From NCBI RefSeq assembly GCF_021018895.1, contig NC_079378.1, positions 25,044,160-25,108,159 of the forward strand: DNA of 64,000 nt, written 5' to 3'. The position numbers and the translations under genes were made by a program. Below are positions 12,331-25,637 of the stretch, one piece after another. Every line of letters starts with the position of its first letter. Position 1 is the first letter of the stretch. This DNA comes from Seriola aureovittata. Its lineage: Eukaryota; Chordata; Actinopteri; Carangiformes; Carangidae. The notes under the pieces are model-generated. The model ran no database searches. It saw only the letters and a program-made list of their open reading frames with translations, and was not told where the DNA came from.

Positions 12331-12885
12331 TAATGAAGAGGCAGCGCACTGTAATGGAAAAGAGGGATGTGTCCTAAAAAATAAAAAAAATCTATTAGTT
12401 GTCTGATGAAGTCATGCGATAAAAATTAGGTTAATATGCTTTTGAGCTCAACTGAAGTTCTACTATATATATATTTATTGTTGGAGAAAGCATGGTTGGA
12501 AAAGCTGAGAACATGGTGGACAGCAGGAAAGTCTGTGTGGGTGGGGGTGTGTGTGTGAATGTTGGTTTCTAAGCCATTCTATAAATCCATGCAACTTAAG
12601 CAATTACACCATTTTCTAAACCAGTGATTTACTTTATAAAGTACAACATGTGCCAAGACTCATCTTGGTGGGAATCAAACACACACCATTAGACCTTAGA
12701 TTGTATCAGTACAGTCTATACTACATACATACACTATGGTACAAAGACAGTAGAACTTCAGTTGAGCTCAAAAGCATATTAACCTAATTTTTATCGCATG
12801 ACTTCATCAGACAACTAATAATTGATTTTTTTTATTTTTTAGGACGCATCCCTCTTTTCCATTACAGTGCGCTGCCTCTTCATTA
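12331..12885. repeat. Long inverted repeat (foldback/MITE-like), two ~135-bp arms
   Basis: The left arm, 12,331-12,464, starts TAATGAAGAGGCAGCGCACT and ends GTTCTACT. The right arm, 12,749-12,885, is its reverse complement along the whole length. The differences I can find are a TG versus CG at the GGATG(T/C)GTCC site and a 3-4 base change in the A-rich segment (ATCTATTAG versus ATCAATTATTAG), so identity is about 97-98 percent. The spacer, 12,465-12,748, is unrelated single-copy-looking sequence containing a small CCAAGA/TCTTGG hairpin. No target duplication is obvious at the outer ends. Long arms around a unique spacer fit a foldback element, a long-TIR MITE or an inverted duplication. A transcript crossing it would fold into a long double-stranded stem. 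Confidence 0.9.
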
Positions 12886-14270
12886 CCACTTCTAGAGAGA
12901 GTGGGAGGAAAATGCATATACTGATGAGGCTGTTTGACATGACTGCACTTTCAACAGTTTTGGCTTCATGAAGTCATGGTAATAAAAAACATCATGCAAA
13001 TGTGGTTTAAAATGATGATGAAAAGTTAGTCAAGGCAGCAGTAGAGCTGTTCAGTCTGCTTCTCTGAACTTTTCACAGTGGCCTTACTTAAACTGGGTTT
13101 CTGCAGAATAAGCTGCTGTTTCAATACATTGTTGGCTTTTCACCTGTTATTGAAAGAAACACAAACCTGACACAGACCAAAGATTGCTTCCTTTGTTGCT
13201 ACAGTAATGGTAGTACAAGTTTGGGGATGATGGTTAAGTTGTACCCTTATGTAGTCTTCACAAGACAGAGTCAAATGTTTACTGGTTGCTCTCCACAAGA
13301 ATGTGGTAGACCTAAACATAGATGGTAGGAACGCTAAAAGCCAAACAAGATAGCGTAAAGCTCTTTCTTTGCCTGTGCAACGATGGCTTCTCGTGCACTC
13401 AGTGATTTGGATGCATGACTAATTGCCATCTTGCAGTAAGCCTGCGCTTAAGTCGTTTGGATGAATCAACTTGGAGTCTTAGCTCTTTCCTGGGGTTGAT
13501 TATTATAGAGCTGGTTCAGGCTCTTTAGTTTTGAGGTCTTTCATTTCCCTAAATACGTTGTGCCGTGTATCCCACATGAACTTACTCCCTCTCTTTAAAA
13601 AGTGATGCAACGGTGCATTGATGTAAGGGAGGCAACACTTTAAGGGATAGTAAGCCATCCCCAGGATGATTTTGAGCTCTTGTCCATGTTAGGGTGGTTA
13701 CATGTCTTTCATAATGTAAATCCTGGCTTCATGCTATCAGCTGTGTGGTGATGTTCCAAATGTCGTAATGTCACGTCCAAAATGTTGACTGTAAGAGAGT
13801 TAATGCTTTTGAATTTTTGTCTGGAACTTAGCGTAGCACAAAGTTTCTTGTCATGCTGTTCGATGACATTGTTATATCACATTGTTAAAGGCAGATGCAT
13901 GCCAAATTTAACAATACCTAGCTGGAATTTATTTAACCAAGCGATGATAATAAATGCAATGACACTGCTACGTTTCAAGATAATGTGCACTAGGGAAAAC
14001 TTGTAAAAAGATCTGATAATTCAAGCTTGACTTTCGCTTTAAGTGTATTAAATACTGACTTTAGCAATGAAGTACGAAACTTGGATATCGGGAGTCAAAG
14101 ACAGTTGAATAAATCTTTTTTTCACTTACAGTATAAACCTTTTACTTTGTTCATAATGGCAAACTGTAATTCTAAAAAATATTATTTACTACCCTTTTCT
14201 GGATGTTTTCTCCCACTCTCCATTTGCCATTTATCCACAGTTATCACTTTCCATGCTTTCATTTGTTAAC
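12886..14270. other. Non-coding stretch, nothing recognised
   Basis: Short frames (up to 80 codons) show no domain. There is no microsatellite or terminal repeat that I can identify. Confidence 0.5.
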
Positions 14271-14593
14271 GTGTCTACACAGTGAAAGCAGCACGTCAGT
14301 AGCACAATAGCAGCCTCAGTCTTGCATCAGTGTCTACACAGTATGCATTTAGGCACAATACCACTGTGTAGGTCGCACACATGTTGGTAGTGCTCAGAGC
14401 CCAACACACAATCACTGCAGTTACACATGATAAACAGAAGAATAGACTTAAAGCATAAAAATGCTCCGTAGGTGGTGGCTGTGTTGGTAATGTGCTAGCC
14501 ATTACTCAGCCTGTATGGACAGCTGTAAACTATAACAGACACGTGTTAAATGGAAACAGACACTCAAACACCTCCTGTGCAGACAAGCCTTTA
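14271..14593. mobile_element. Possible short TIR element
   Basis: The left side reads CGTGTCTACACAGTG. The right side, reverse complemented, reads GCTTGTCTGCACAGGAG, a weak terminal match around GTCT(A/G)CACAG. TGTCTACACAGT also recurs at about 14,331. No target duplication is visible, so this is only a candidate. Confidence 0.25.
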
Positions 14594-14768
14594 GAGTGCT
14601 GCTCTCCAAGAAGCAGATTTACTGATTGCATGCGGGGTCTTTTTATACTTGCACTGCCGGATGTTTTTAGTTGCACCTGTGCTATTTCATAAGAACCACC
14701 AATATTTTCTGTTTAGGCCAGTGTAAGAAAATTGGATACTTATCCATGACTCTCTTACCATTGTTGAA

Positions 14769-15612
14769 TTAAATGCGCAGTCTGTAACTTCTGCCTGGAT
14801 GATGTCATGAAATAGCATGGGGATCATGGGAGTTGTTGTCTCCTCCCGGTTTGGATTCCTTCAGCGTCAGTGGTTCAGGAAATCAAACAGACCTGGTGAT
14901 TCTAACTGATAAAAACACTGAATAAAGCAGCTTCACATTTAAAGTTAGTGTTTGAGTGACGCTGTACGGAGGACAGAGACTCAGGGAAGAGCTGGAGCTG
15001 AGATTGATGCTAACCTTTGTTCTGATTGTTTCTCTGATAACTTATGAACCAGACGTTCAGCAGGTTTTTACCAGCAGCTGAATGACCCACAGAGGTGTCC
15101 TCCTGTCCACAACAAACACACCAGGGGATTAAAACTGGTAAAGAAATAAAACTGTTTCACCCTTAAAAAAGTCAGAGATTCACCGACGCTCCTCAGTGAC
15201 ACAGGACAGGATGTCTCCAGTGGCTGGGAGCTGAGCTGTCTAACATTTCCTCAGCTTGTTTCTCTGATAACTTCAGATCCAGACGTCCGACGACTAAAAT
15301 CCTTCATCTGGTTCAAATATAAAGCTCAAAACCACCAAAGTGTAAAAAATGTCTGTGGCTTAAAACTAAATAAAAGTCACTTTTGAGCCTCTGGCTGGAA
15401 ACCACAACGCCGACCCATGTGCATAGGAAATATGATGTCATTGACAGGCAACCAATGGAACATTACCATGATTAAAATCACAGATTACTCTGGTTTGAGA
15501 ATAGATGGAAAGATTTGTGATTGTGTAAGAACACAATTCAACAACATATAGAACATAGGTCTAGTTGTTTTTAGACATTTTAATGTGAAAAAGTTACAGA
15601 TTATAACTTTAA
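14769..15612. mobile_element. TTAA-flanked non-autonomous DNA transposon (844 bp)
   Basis: The left end reads TTAAATGCGCAGTCTGTAAC. The reverse complement of the right end reads TTAAAGTTATAATCTGTAAC. The two share TTAAA..., the core TCTGTAACTT and a TTAA at the outermost position (14,769-14,772 and 15,609-15,612). TTAA target sites are the hallmark of piggyBac-type transposition, and I recall fish repeats with such ends. Inside, GTTTCTCTGATAACTT occurs twice (near 15,028 and 15,261), each followed by a similar CCAGACGT motif, so the interior contains a partial direct duplication. There is no transposase frame. Family assignment is inference from the ends. Confidence 0.65.
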
Positions 15613-16271
15613 TACCATATAGTCCCTCATCATCTTAAAGCACAGTCCTATAGACACTCATTAGCCTTCTTATGAATCTTGTAATCATCAGATATGAGGT
15701 TAGCCTTGGGCATTTAATATGTCTTCTATCAATCAGTGTTTTCAGTACCTTTTACTGTTTATGTACAGTAAATATCTCTCCTTTTCCCCAACCCTAAGGA
15801 GAAGATGACTCCACACCCCCTCCCTGCTCTTCTTACAAGGTCTTGATCTTGAACATCAGGACAGCATGTAGTCTCAGTTTGTGACATGCCTAGGGCACTC
15901 CATTCATGTGAAGCAAAGAAAACCCTTGCAGTGTCCTTCATAGTCTACAAAAGTCCCTTTGCATACAGCAGTTGTTTATCTGCCATGGTGATAGGGTTAA
16001 CAGCAATACATCATGCAAGCAGAGGCTTACCAGTTTGCTCTGTAATGGAATTTAACAAGACATTCCCTCGCCTACCGGGAGGACGCAGTCTGACATGATG
16101 TCAGTAGCAATTTAAAATATAACCAATGTATTACTGGACTGTTGCATCAGATTGGAGTATAATGTAAAAGGATTTCTGTTATTGTGGTCACACAGTGTAC
16201 TTTACTGTAAATCACTCAGTCTTATTTAGTGTTGAACCATCTGAGAATTGATGGCTTCTGTTTGGCTCAAT

Positions 16272-16273
<2 letters not shown>
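15613..16273. other. Non-coding stretch, nothing recognised
   Basis: Overlapping frames of 60-70 codons on both strands have no recognised domain. Confidence 0.5.

Positions 16274-16302
<29 letters not shown>
16274..16302. repeat. (AT)n microsatellite
   Basis: About fourteen uninterrupted AT units. The unit is self-complementary, so the tract can extrude as a hairpin and is probably length-polymorphic. Confidence 0.95.
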
Positions 16303-17756
16303 CATTTGTTCTTATTCAGATTCGTCACTGATCAGTGCAACTGCAGGGGCACCATTTTACATAAATCTCACATAGTATACATGGAAGTGGGCAGTTATAG
16401 TTTGGTTACCTGAGATATCTCATTGTGTCTATGGTCAAGACAAATCATGCTTAGTAACCATGGCCACCAAGAGAGAAGATTTAGCTTGAGCTGCCACTCT
16501 ACATCACCCTTGCTATGACTCAGCAGCTGTGGTGGAGAAGACAATGAATTCTCATGGAGAATGCGGAGAACACACCGGACGGCAGGAGAGAGTATCCGAG
16601 TTGAATATATCTGAGAGATGCACACATCCCTCTCCGTGTACTGTGGGATAAAGAAAGACTGAAGAACGGTGATTTATTGAGTGTGTGGAGGGGGCCTGAC
16701 GGGCACAGCTCTCATTAGACAGACAGAGTTTTAATTAGTGGGAGCACAGCAGTGATGCAGGTGTTTACATTTTGTGAAGAAAACTATGCCAAGAGCGCAG
16801 GGGCTCACACAGCTTTCTCAGAGATGGAACAGCATGGGTGAGATGCTCTCACGACCTCAGAGGGCTTTCACTAAGCAACCTAAGTATAGAAACACACGCT
16901 ACACTTTCCTGGATGGAAATATTTTGTGACAACTGAGAGAATTTATTTTTCCTACGATGGCAAATGATCATCAAAGTCACTTCTCAGCTGCATAAGGATT
17001 GTTGTTGTAGTAGAGTCTGTATCCTAGAGAGAGATAGCCATTAACATTATTTTGACTTGCTGTCTGTCAGGTCAAAATTTAGCCTTGATTTATATTCATC
17101 TTTTTTTACTGGAGGAAACATTCACACAAACTACCAAAGAATAAAAATTACTGATTGGCAGGAGTCATTGATCCGGAGCACATGCATCACACTTGACAAT
17201 AGTTGCTTAATTAACGTCCCCCATGCAGTACCAGCGTATTCACATATTGTAGTGCCAGGTGAGTTGTATGCGGTTAAATATGCTCCATGTAATTCTCACT
17301 TATACTGTGAGCTGCAATACAATATAGATGTGAGCATGTGTACTCTGTATAAGCTGCGCGGAGCTGTAAAGCAAACCTCCACTACAAAGGCTTAGAACAA
17401 GTAGACTCCCAGATGTGGAAAGTGTAAAGCACAACAAAGGAGATTAAGATGATATCTTTTTTAGTTTGTTTTTATAACTCAGCTCGACAGTACATTCACT
17501 TGCATGTGTGCGGATAAAAAGCATTGAAACTTCGGCTCAGGCAGCGCGGTATCTTGATAAAACAACAACAGTGACAATGAGGCGTTCACTGTGCAGAACT
17601 AGTGTTGTGGATTGAAAAACTCACGTGATCCACTCGTCAGCACGGTCCCACTGTGGACTCAGTGTGGACAGCTGGCTGAGCTCGAAGCGGGCCAGACAAA
17701 AAGCTGTGTCCCACTGCATAAGCCTGTGAGTGACTGAGTTCAGACGCTGAGGTTGG
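16303..17756. other. Non-coding stretch with one enhancer-like patch
   Basis: Nothing coding is recognised. A 112-codon plus frame at 17,057-17,395 has no domain. The patch 16,690-16,800 holds CTCATTAGACAG, TTTTAATTAGTGGG and GTGTTTACATTTTG (homeodomain- and forkhead-like words). It could be a regulatory element but is not distinguishable by eye from chance. Confidence 0.4.
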
Positions 17757-18535
17757 AAAGATTCACAGGTTCACTTACCTCTAACGCTGATAATCATCAG
17801 CTATGCAGTGAGAACATTCAGCTGCGGCTTCTCATCAGAGCCGCTGCTGAGTGTCACTCTTTGTGGTTAAAATGACAAACGTCGTTGGTGGTACGTCGTA
17901 TCAACTGTCACTAATTAATGTTAATTCTGTCAGTAACTTGATGACGGGCCTAAATTAAACTTGGCTGTTGCGTTGATGTGCTCTCTGCATGCTGCTTGTC
18001 AAAGATACTTTGAGGGAAGAAGGTCAACTCTGCAACAACGTTATGAAAACCACAAATAGACAGAGTGCTTCTTTCCAGCTTGGTGAGATGTCTTCTTTCT
18101 AGTGGATCGCATCATGTCACTGTCACGTTGGCATTCTCTCAACTCAACTTTCACTCATACACTATCAGTAATTTATATCTTTTAACAATGACCTTCAGTA
18201 TTTGTTGAGTATCAACATATTGATGACTGTCATTATTACATATTTACTGAATAAAGACAGTGTGAAGACAAGATAATTAAAATCTTGCAGGGCAATGGTG
18301 ATTCTCTTCTATAGAAAGTGGCTAAGCTTTGTCCAAAAAGTCACCAGATTTGTTGCTAGGTGCGAAAAAATACGCTATATTGGCAACATTGCAGGCGGTA
18401 AACGTAAACTGTTTGTGCCAAATCATTTTGAAAGAGCTACGGCCAATAGGGAAACTGCAACTCTCCGCCAGCCGACCAGTGGCGTTCAGTCACATGACAT
18501 TCAGCTAACCAATGGTGTAACTTGATCACTCAACT
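17757..18535. repeat. CpG-richer dispersed repeat, copy A
   Basis: The first part (to about 17,935) shares long words with 28,284-28,430: ATTCAGCTGC, CTTCTCATC, and CTGTCACTAATTAATGTT near the end. This shows a dispersed family with at least two copies in the window, in the same orientation. The remainder, to 18,535, is CpG-richer than its surroundings, which suits a younger insertion. It carries a 76-codon frame of no recognised domain. No termini or target duplications could be fixed, so the superfamily is unknown. Confidence 0.55.
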
Positions 18536-20443
18536 CTTGTCAGTCAGTCATGTACACGGTTCTTTTATTTGTCACTTCTGACAGTTTTCCAGAAACAACT
18601 TCACCTAAATACTTTTTTACTTGGGAAAAATCAGGTTACAAGATTCCAATTAGTTTAGTCTAATTTGTCAGTTTCTTCTCTACCGGAGCAGCAGAGTTAA
18701 ATACATTTTGCTTTGGTGTCGTGTTTTGCACAAACTACAGCACAGTAGTCTGTTAATAGTCCACCACTAAACCTGACAGTTTGCAGGAACTGTTCAGATT
18801 TATGAATCATCATCTGAAAAACTTGCATCTGCCACGAGAATGAAAGGAGACACAACACTCGTGTTCTAATGAGAATCAAACTCTTCAGGAAGGAAGTTTG
18901 TCTCTGTGCATTGGCTGACATTGGAAGCAGGACAAAAAAATGTATTCTTGCACCATAGATGTGTGTGTAAGTTCAGAACTAAAAATGTTCTACTGAAGTG
19001 ATTTATACCAAAGTCTCTGTAATGTAAATGAATCTTGCATAAGATAGTGGGAGGAATATGTCTGCTTGCTTTCTCTCTATCATTATATCTCTGTTCATTA
19101 GGCCGTGCCTCATTGGATAATGTCACTCTGAGGTTGTATAGCGACTGACACGTTTGATGTTAAGATTAATGACTGACTGGGTGCTGGGATCTGAATTATA
19201 TTGATCTCTGGTTAGATGCGATATCTCGTATCCATGGCAGCAGGACTGAATGCTGTGAAGTTGCATATCAATCTGAGGGGTCAGAAACTACATCAGTTGT
19301 CACTACTCAATCCCACACAGATCTTGAAAAATACCAAGACTCAGTCCTCTTTCCTGCATGTTTAAAGAAGACATTTATTGAAGTTAGCAGCTTTCTTTCT
19401 TTCTGCTCAGTGTCAGATATCAAAGGACCTGCCTGTCAGACGGAGAGAACTGAGAATTCTTGAAGCTTCTTTAGTGTTTGTGTGTTTGGGCTGGATTCTG
19501 TACACAATTTATTTACTGACTGTGTTTGGTTAGATTTTAAAAAGTGATTATAAAAACAGTCAATTAATGTGCATCATTTATCACAATGTATCTGGCAACA
19601 ATGAAGCTTTGATTAACGGGATATGAATATATGTGAAATCTCCACGAATCAATGCCAAAAAGAAAAAAAGAAAAAAGGAATTAGATATAATAAGGCATAT
19701 TGTTGTGAGAGAAGAAAACGGGTCAGGACGATGTCTGCTAACTGTTACTGAGCCTTTGTGGTCAGCATTAGCTGCATTACACACTGCTGGAACTAAGAGC
19801 AGTTCCTAATGGGCATTAGTGCTTAATAATGACTACGTTATTACTTAGTTACTGTATTATTCATAACTTCCTCATTACACAAGCAATTCTTAACAGTGAG
19901 GATCACATTTCTGTCCACGTGTGTGCTAAATTGTGACTATGCTGACTCTGAGGAAGCGTCGTAGACAGCTGGTGGAACAACTGTTTACCCTAACTCGTAT
20001 ATTTCCTATGTGTGATAACTGCAGCCCATGAGAACATGAAATGCGGGATGTTACACAGGAGTTTCAGGAAAGCAGAGATATTCTCTGCTGTGTGGAGAAA
20101 AAAATAGAATATATCTGAATCCATGCCTAAAGCCTGTACCTGCATTTAAAGGGAAGAAACAATCACATCGTAACTTCAGCGTCTACTACATTATTCTCAT
20201 AGATACCACACACTTGTTTAACACCTCACTATTTTGACATAAGGCTTGTCATGAGGAGTTGCAAAGTGTATGCCATCACTTGTCAGATTAACAGGATATG
20301 AAAAGGCTTCATTTGTACTAACAATATGTCCTGACATGTCCCACCTACCGTTACCTGCAGGAAAAAAACAATATGCAATTCTGCCTGTTTATTTTTTTTT
20401 CATTAAGTGAAAAAGCACTGATGATACCATCTCCCAGCTCCCT
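18536..20443. other. Non-coding stretch, possible old repeat
   Basis: At about 19,797-19,880 short words of the type CCTAATGGGCATTAGTG and AATGACTACGTTATTAC suggest an old copy of a fish repeat built of add-on TAATGA/AGTTAC units. The rest is featureless. Confidence 0.35.
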
Positions 20444-20472
20444 GCGTGTGTGTGTGTGCGTGTGTGTGTGCG

Positions 20473-20562
<90 letters not shown>
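20444..20562. repeat. Long (GT)n microsatellite
   Basis: About 119 bp of GT units, with a few GC or TT interruptions toward its ends. The Cys/Val-rich open frames across it are artefacts of the repeat. Confidence 0.97.
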
Positions 20563-23500
20563 CTTAAGAAGAGAATTATCTTGTGGAGAACTGAAATACC
20601 TAATTAGAGCAGAAAATCAGAAGGCATTACACAAGTTAGAATCAACCTGTGTTTATGAAATGTTGACTGTACATGTATTTTACTTTTATTATCAGTTAAT
20701 TTAAGTCAGGATTTTTCTGGAAAAACGGATTAAGAGCATGAGCACATAAAGGAGGAGCTAATTCAGTGACATGTAAATGTAAAGGATGGCAGCAGGATGC
20801 AGATGATGAAAGAATAAGGTTGTTGTAATGAATAAGAATTTTAAATGTTCAGATATTTGACTCACTTAACTACATTATGTGAAGCAATTTGTGAGATGAC
20901 TGTAAAGAACATGCAGTTTCTCAAAAGAAAAATCTGTTTTTGAAGTGGTTTATTTGAGTTGTCTGGTTGATTGGTAGACTGATTGCCTCGGCAGTACTTA
21001 ATCTGTGTGCTGCAATGCACCAACTATCATTTGTGAAGTTGATTACAATCATGCTTGTTTGCTTCCATTTAGTGTGTTCTGAAGGCATCCTTGTTGCACA
21101 GTCCTCAGTAATTTTCTTTGTAAGTGCAAGAGCAGAGACAAGGCTCTGTTAAAATACACCATCCGTGATTGTGAGCCCCTTATTTCTTCTTCCAGTCAGT
21201 AGATATGGGTGTGCTCTATTTGTGTACTTGTAGGTCTGGAGTGTTTTCAGAGGGAATAAGAATTGGGGGGCTTCAGTAGGACGTTATTTTCTCAGTCTTT
21301 GTGTTTTTGTTGGGCATCATTTCATACAGAAAAAAATTTGACAGTGTTTTTCACTGAGATGGAGTTTGACCAGCCACAATTTTCAGTTTTCAAGAAAATA
21401 TGTTTATTTAGTGCGGTGCTCTGCTTATGTGAGAATCTCTTAACAATCCAGGGTTGGATTGCTCTACCTCACAGTGGAAATAAAGAAGAGAGACTTTCAC
21501 CTTAGTTTGTAGTACAAAATCTTTTTGAAGTGTAGAAACTGGCAGTTCGTTAAGAACAGACCAACACAGCTTTATTTCTGCAGAGCAAAGAGAAAAGCAG
21601 AAGCATGCACACAGTCATACATTTACCCCTTAGGGACAAATATGTGGAGCTACCAGATTCCAACATGAAATTCCCCAAACACCCACTAAGCATCCAGTGG
21701 GCATAAATATACGGCTAAACATCTCACAATGATATGCTCATTTGCAAATCCCATATGTGATTAATAGGAAAAAACAAGAAGTATGACCCTAAATTAAATT
21801 AACGCTAACTCCATTTTGACATAGATGCAAGGGAGTGACTGAGTGTAATTCTTATTTTTACTAGAACATGGCACGAGATGAACCTGACATCCCGCAGTCT
21901 GCGCCCATGGACTTCTGCCCTTCTGCATTGCCACTGAATGTGCTTATTCATGTGTTTATAATTTGGGTTTGTGAGAGGACTGAGAGGAAGGCTTCATATT
22001 ATGGAAGGTGCACCTGGTGCTCAAAGCAGTTGCCACTGAGACTTGACAGTGTGTCTCAAAGAAATATTTGATTTATGAATGAGCGAGATGACTCACAGTA
22101 GGGGATGTTATAGTCAGCCTTGGCCAGGTTATGTTTCAAGTAAACAGCAAAGTGTGTTGGAAGATGTAGATGCATCTAGATTATGTCTGTTTTTGATATG
22201 CTGTGTATAAATATTGGTGTTGTATGATACAAATATACATGTACGTTTAGCCATTTAGTGTGTAGCAATACACCAAACATTGAAAGCACTCAATGGAAAA
22301 TATTGTTTGCTATTTTATGTCTTTCAGTAAAAAAGAGTCAATACACATATTAATCATCATTAAAGTGACAAATTCTATATTACTATATGTTGTAAGATGG
22401 AAGAGAAGTGATGTTAGAATAACAATACAATAAGTGCATTAAGATTTGTTGAATCATAGTCTTTTTATTGTGTAACAGCATGTGATGATCTGGTCTGTCT
22501 TTTGGACTGAATTAAATCTTTCCCTCAGAATACAACAATGCATTACAAGTGCGTCCCTCATCCTGCTGCATGGTGTGGCTGCATGTGCTTCAACAGTGCT
22601 ACATCCTTTACAGCCTTATGTTGAGGTTGCAGCTGTAGCTGAGAATATTGTTGAGCTAAGTAGTATGTCAACTTGTAGTAACATGTAAGTGTAGTATGCC
22701 CAAGTTAAAGCTGACTAGACAAAGGTGCCTGACATAATGTCACATCATATAGCAAAGGCTCTGATGTTCACACTTTACACATGCAGGTCAGAATTTAAAG
22801 ATTTGTAGGTTTTTGCAGGATTCTGCAACAACTGCAAAACTAGAAACTTAATGGTAAAAAAAAATAGGTAGTTAAGTGTAAGACAGAGTTAGATGGTACT
22901 CAGGGGAGGAAGAGATTGCGGGGGTTTTACGAGTGAGTTTTAGGAAGTGTGACATCTCATGGGAACAAACTGTTGAGGTGATGTGTGACCTCAGTCCCAG
23001 AGGAAAATCTTTGGCACAGATAGTATCTAGGGTGGACAGGAATGGTGACAGCTCTTCCTGACCCTTTTCTCACTCTGGCATCATTCCTTCCTGTTCGTTG
23101 ATCGAGGGTAGCAGAAAGGGAGCGCTCTGCACGGCAGTCGAGGCGACACATTGGAGCTCCAGTGCCTGGTGTAGGAGAAGCCAGAGCTGTAAGCCTGTAA
23201 TTACTGTGCTGCTAAAGTGAACCAGGGCTTCTTTTCAAATGCTTTGCTTTGTCAGTTGTCGCATGAAAAACGTCCTCTGTTGACTTTCTTGAATAAGTAT
23301 AAAATTCTAGACACCAGACACAGATTTGTCTGATCCCACTACTTAAATTTACTCCATGGGTAAAATTTATTGTCATATGAACACTGGTCTGTTCTCAACC
23401 CTCATAAAATTGCTAAGTCTTTACTGTCCCCTGTTGATGCTGCATTTCCATGAGCTATTAATTCAGCTCCTCAACCTTTTACTCTCAGATCAGAAAGCCA

Positions 23501-25115
23501 TGTTGAATCGAAATCCCATTTTGCCTCTCCTCTGTTCCTAATCTCTCTAAATCTGATACGGTTTTGTTTTTGTCCTTTATTTTAGCAAGTTGTGCCATTT
23601 ACCTGAGCCCATGCAATCTTTCTTCCCAATCCACTGCTCTCCCCTCTCGTCTGTCCCTCTGAGCCAAATGACTTCTGTGCCTCCTAAATCTCACACTTCG
23701 TTCTAATCACTGCCAACCATCCCTCCCCATTGGCAGCTGGACAAATTTGGGGTCATTAAATCCCATTTGAGCATTTTAGCCATGTCGCACACCCCCAGCT
23801 CTCCCAAAGATGTCATGTATCTAAACCTAACCAAGTACAGCACCTACACCAACACACATTAGCTGGTCCTATCAATTTCTCTTTGGCTTAAATTGTTTAA
23901 TATTCTAGTGTTGCATGCGTTTGTGACTATTTCCAGGGCTGTTTTTTTCATGAGGTATTGAGGCTTGAAGAGAAATGTTTTTGGCAAGTTTCCTTCTTTA
24001 ACTGGATTGACTCACCTCAGGCCTATCTGCCCTCCTGTCTTTGTTTTTCATTTTCTAGGTCCAAGATGAGTAAACCTGAATCTCAGCTTTTAAACATCCC
24101 ACCAGAAACCTCTGGGTGACATCAGATGCTACATCAACATTTTGCAGGACCCTTATAAAATCTTTCTACCTCCCTGTGCATCCATCCATAGTGGGCCTGA
24201 GCCACAGAGCTCAATGCATTTATGAGCTGCTTGTGCTTTTTTGGTTGTACATTTTATGTAGTAACCTGCAAATATCAGTCAGACTAGTATGTAAATTCAG
24301 ATTTTTTCTGATTGGTGCACATCATTAAACAGTCTTTTACTACCCTGTTAATGAATAAAGCTGCTTCAGTATCAATACAGGAGCACGATGATTCAGGATT
24401 GTACAGTTTCACACATGTTGCGTCAACCTTTGTCTTCTTTCAGGTTATTGCAAACTTCACATTTGCAAAATCCTGTATGTACATGAACAGGATCATGTTG
24501 ACACAGTAAGGGTGTATGTGTGAGACGGAGGGAAAAAGAAAGGTGGCAAACTGAGCTCATTTTATTATTTAAGGTATTTTCAGTCTATGTGAGTCTATGC
24601 CAAAACGTTCCCCCCCACAGCGAGACTCCTTCTCCATGCCTGCCGCCATCCACCTTTCTCCTCTTGTGCAAAGCTTTGCTATTGGCCGACTGTATCAGTA
24701 TCTGCACCAAACTGGCAATCAGTAGCTGCTTGTTGACACCTCAGTTAGTGCCTGCCAAGGGGATTCAGTTGCTGGGGGATGTGTAGAGCACGGCACATTG
24801 AGCTAAACTTTTTGCATACTAACTACTGTACCAGTTTATGAATATTCATTTCCAGATTTTGAAAACTGAAAACTGGATTGCTTATCTTACTGAAAATGAA
24901 AGAGCCCTTCAATGTAGTTTACCTCCATTTCCTTACCTAAGCTTTTTAATCATCTACATAAGTCAACCATTCTGTGGCATCATGTACAAACAGGGAGAGT
25001 AAGACATCATTTAATCACTAGAATGAAGAGTAGATAATGTTTTTTTTCATTTCTGAATTGTATGTTCAGACCAAAAAAGGAGAAAAAACCTTCCCATAAA
25101 TATTATTCACAGGGG
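20563..25115. other. Non-coding stretch, nothing recognised
   Basis: This is 4.5 kb of unique-looking AT-rich DNA. Frames reach 88 codons without recognisable domains. A pyrimidine-rich block at about 23,620-23,800 is not repetitive. Confidence 0.5.
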
Positions 25116-25145
25116 CAATACACTATACTATACTATACACTATAT
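25116..25145. repeat. Short (CTATA)n-like tandem repeat
   Basis: Three to four units of CTATA/ACTATACTATA in tandem. Confidence 0.6.
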
Positions 25146-25637
25146 TTATCCTTATCATTTCTATGGATGTTCACTATAGATATATAACTTGGCATTTCCA
25201 TGTGAGCTTAGATCTCAGGCAAATGTAATTTGTGCAATCATTAATGTTGCAGAGCTTGCATTTCCCTGAGTGCTACCTAAACTCATGCCTTCCAGATCAA
25301 GAAAAACATTAAGAATAAATTATTAATGAGGAAACAATTCATCACCTCTCAATCAAATGCAACCCACAATATCATTATTGCATGATTATTGCGGAAAATG
25401 TCATCAATTTATAATTTCCTGGGTAGTTTTGAATGACAAGGACATTGTGTTTTCTGCTTTTATTGAGCAGGTGACTCAAAAATAAAAGCACATCTCAGTA
25501 TGATGACAGCATGACAAGTACAGACCCAGAGAGTCAGTGCTCCCAATATCATACGTAGCATGTTCACTGGTATAATGCTACTGGAGACTGGAGGGGTGAG
25601 AGAGGGTCATGCTGAGAGAAACAGTGGAGCTTCAGAC

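Noticed and set aside
20373..20704. Cys/Val-rich open frames
   Set aside because: Translations of the GT microsatellite.
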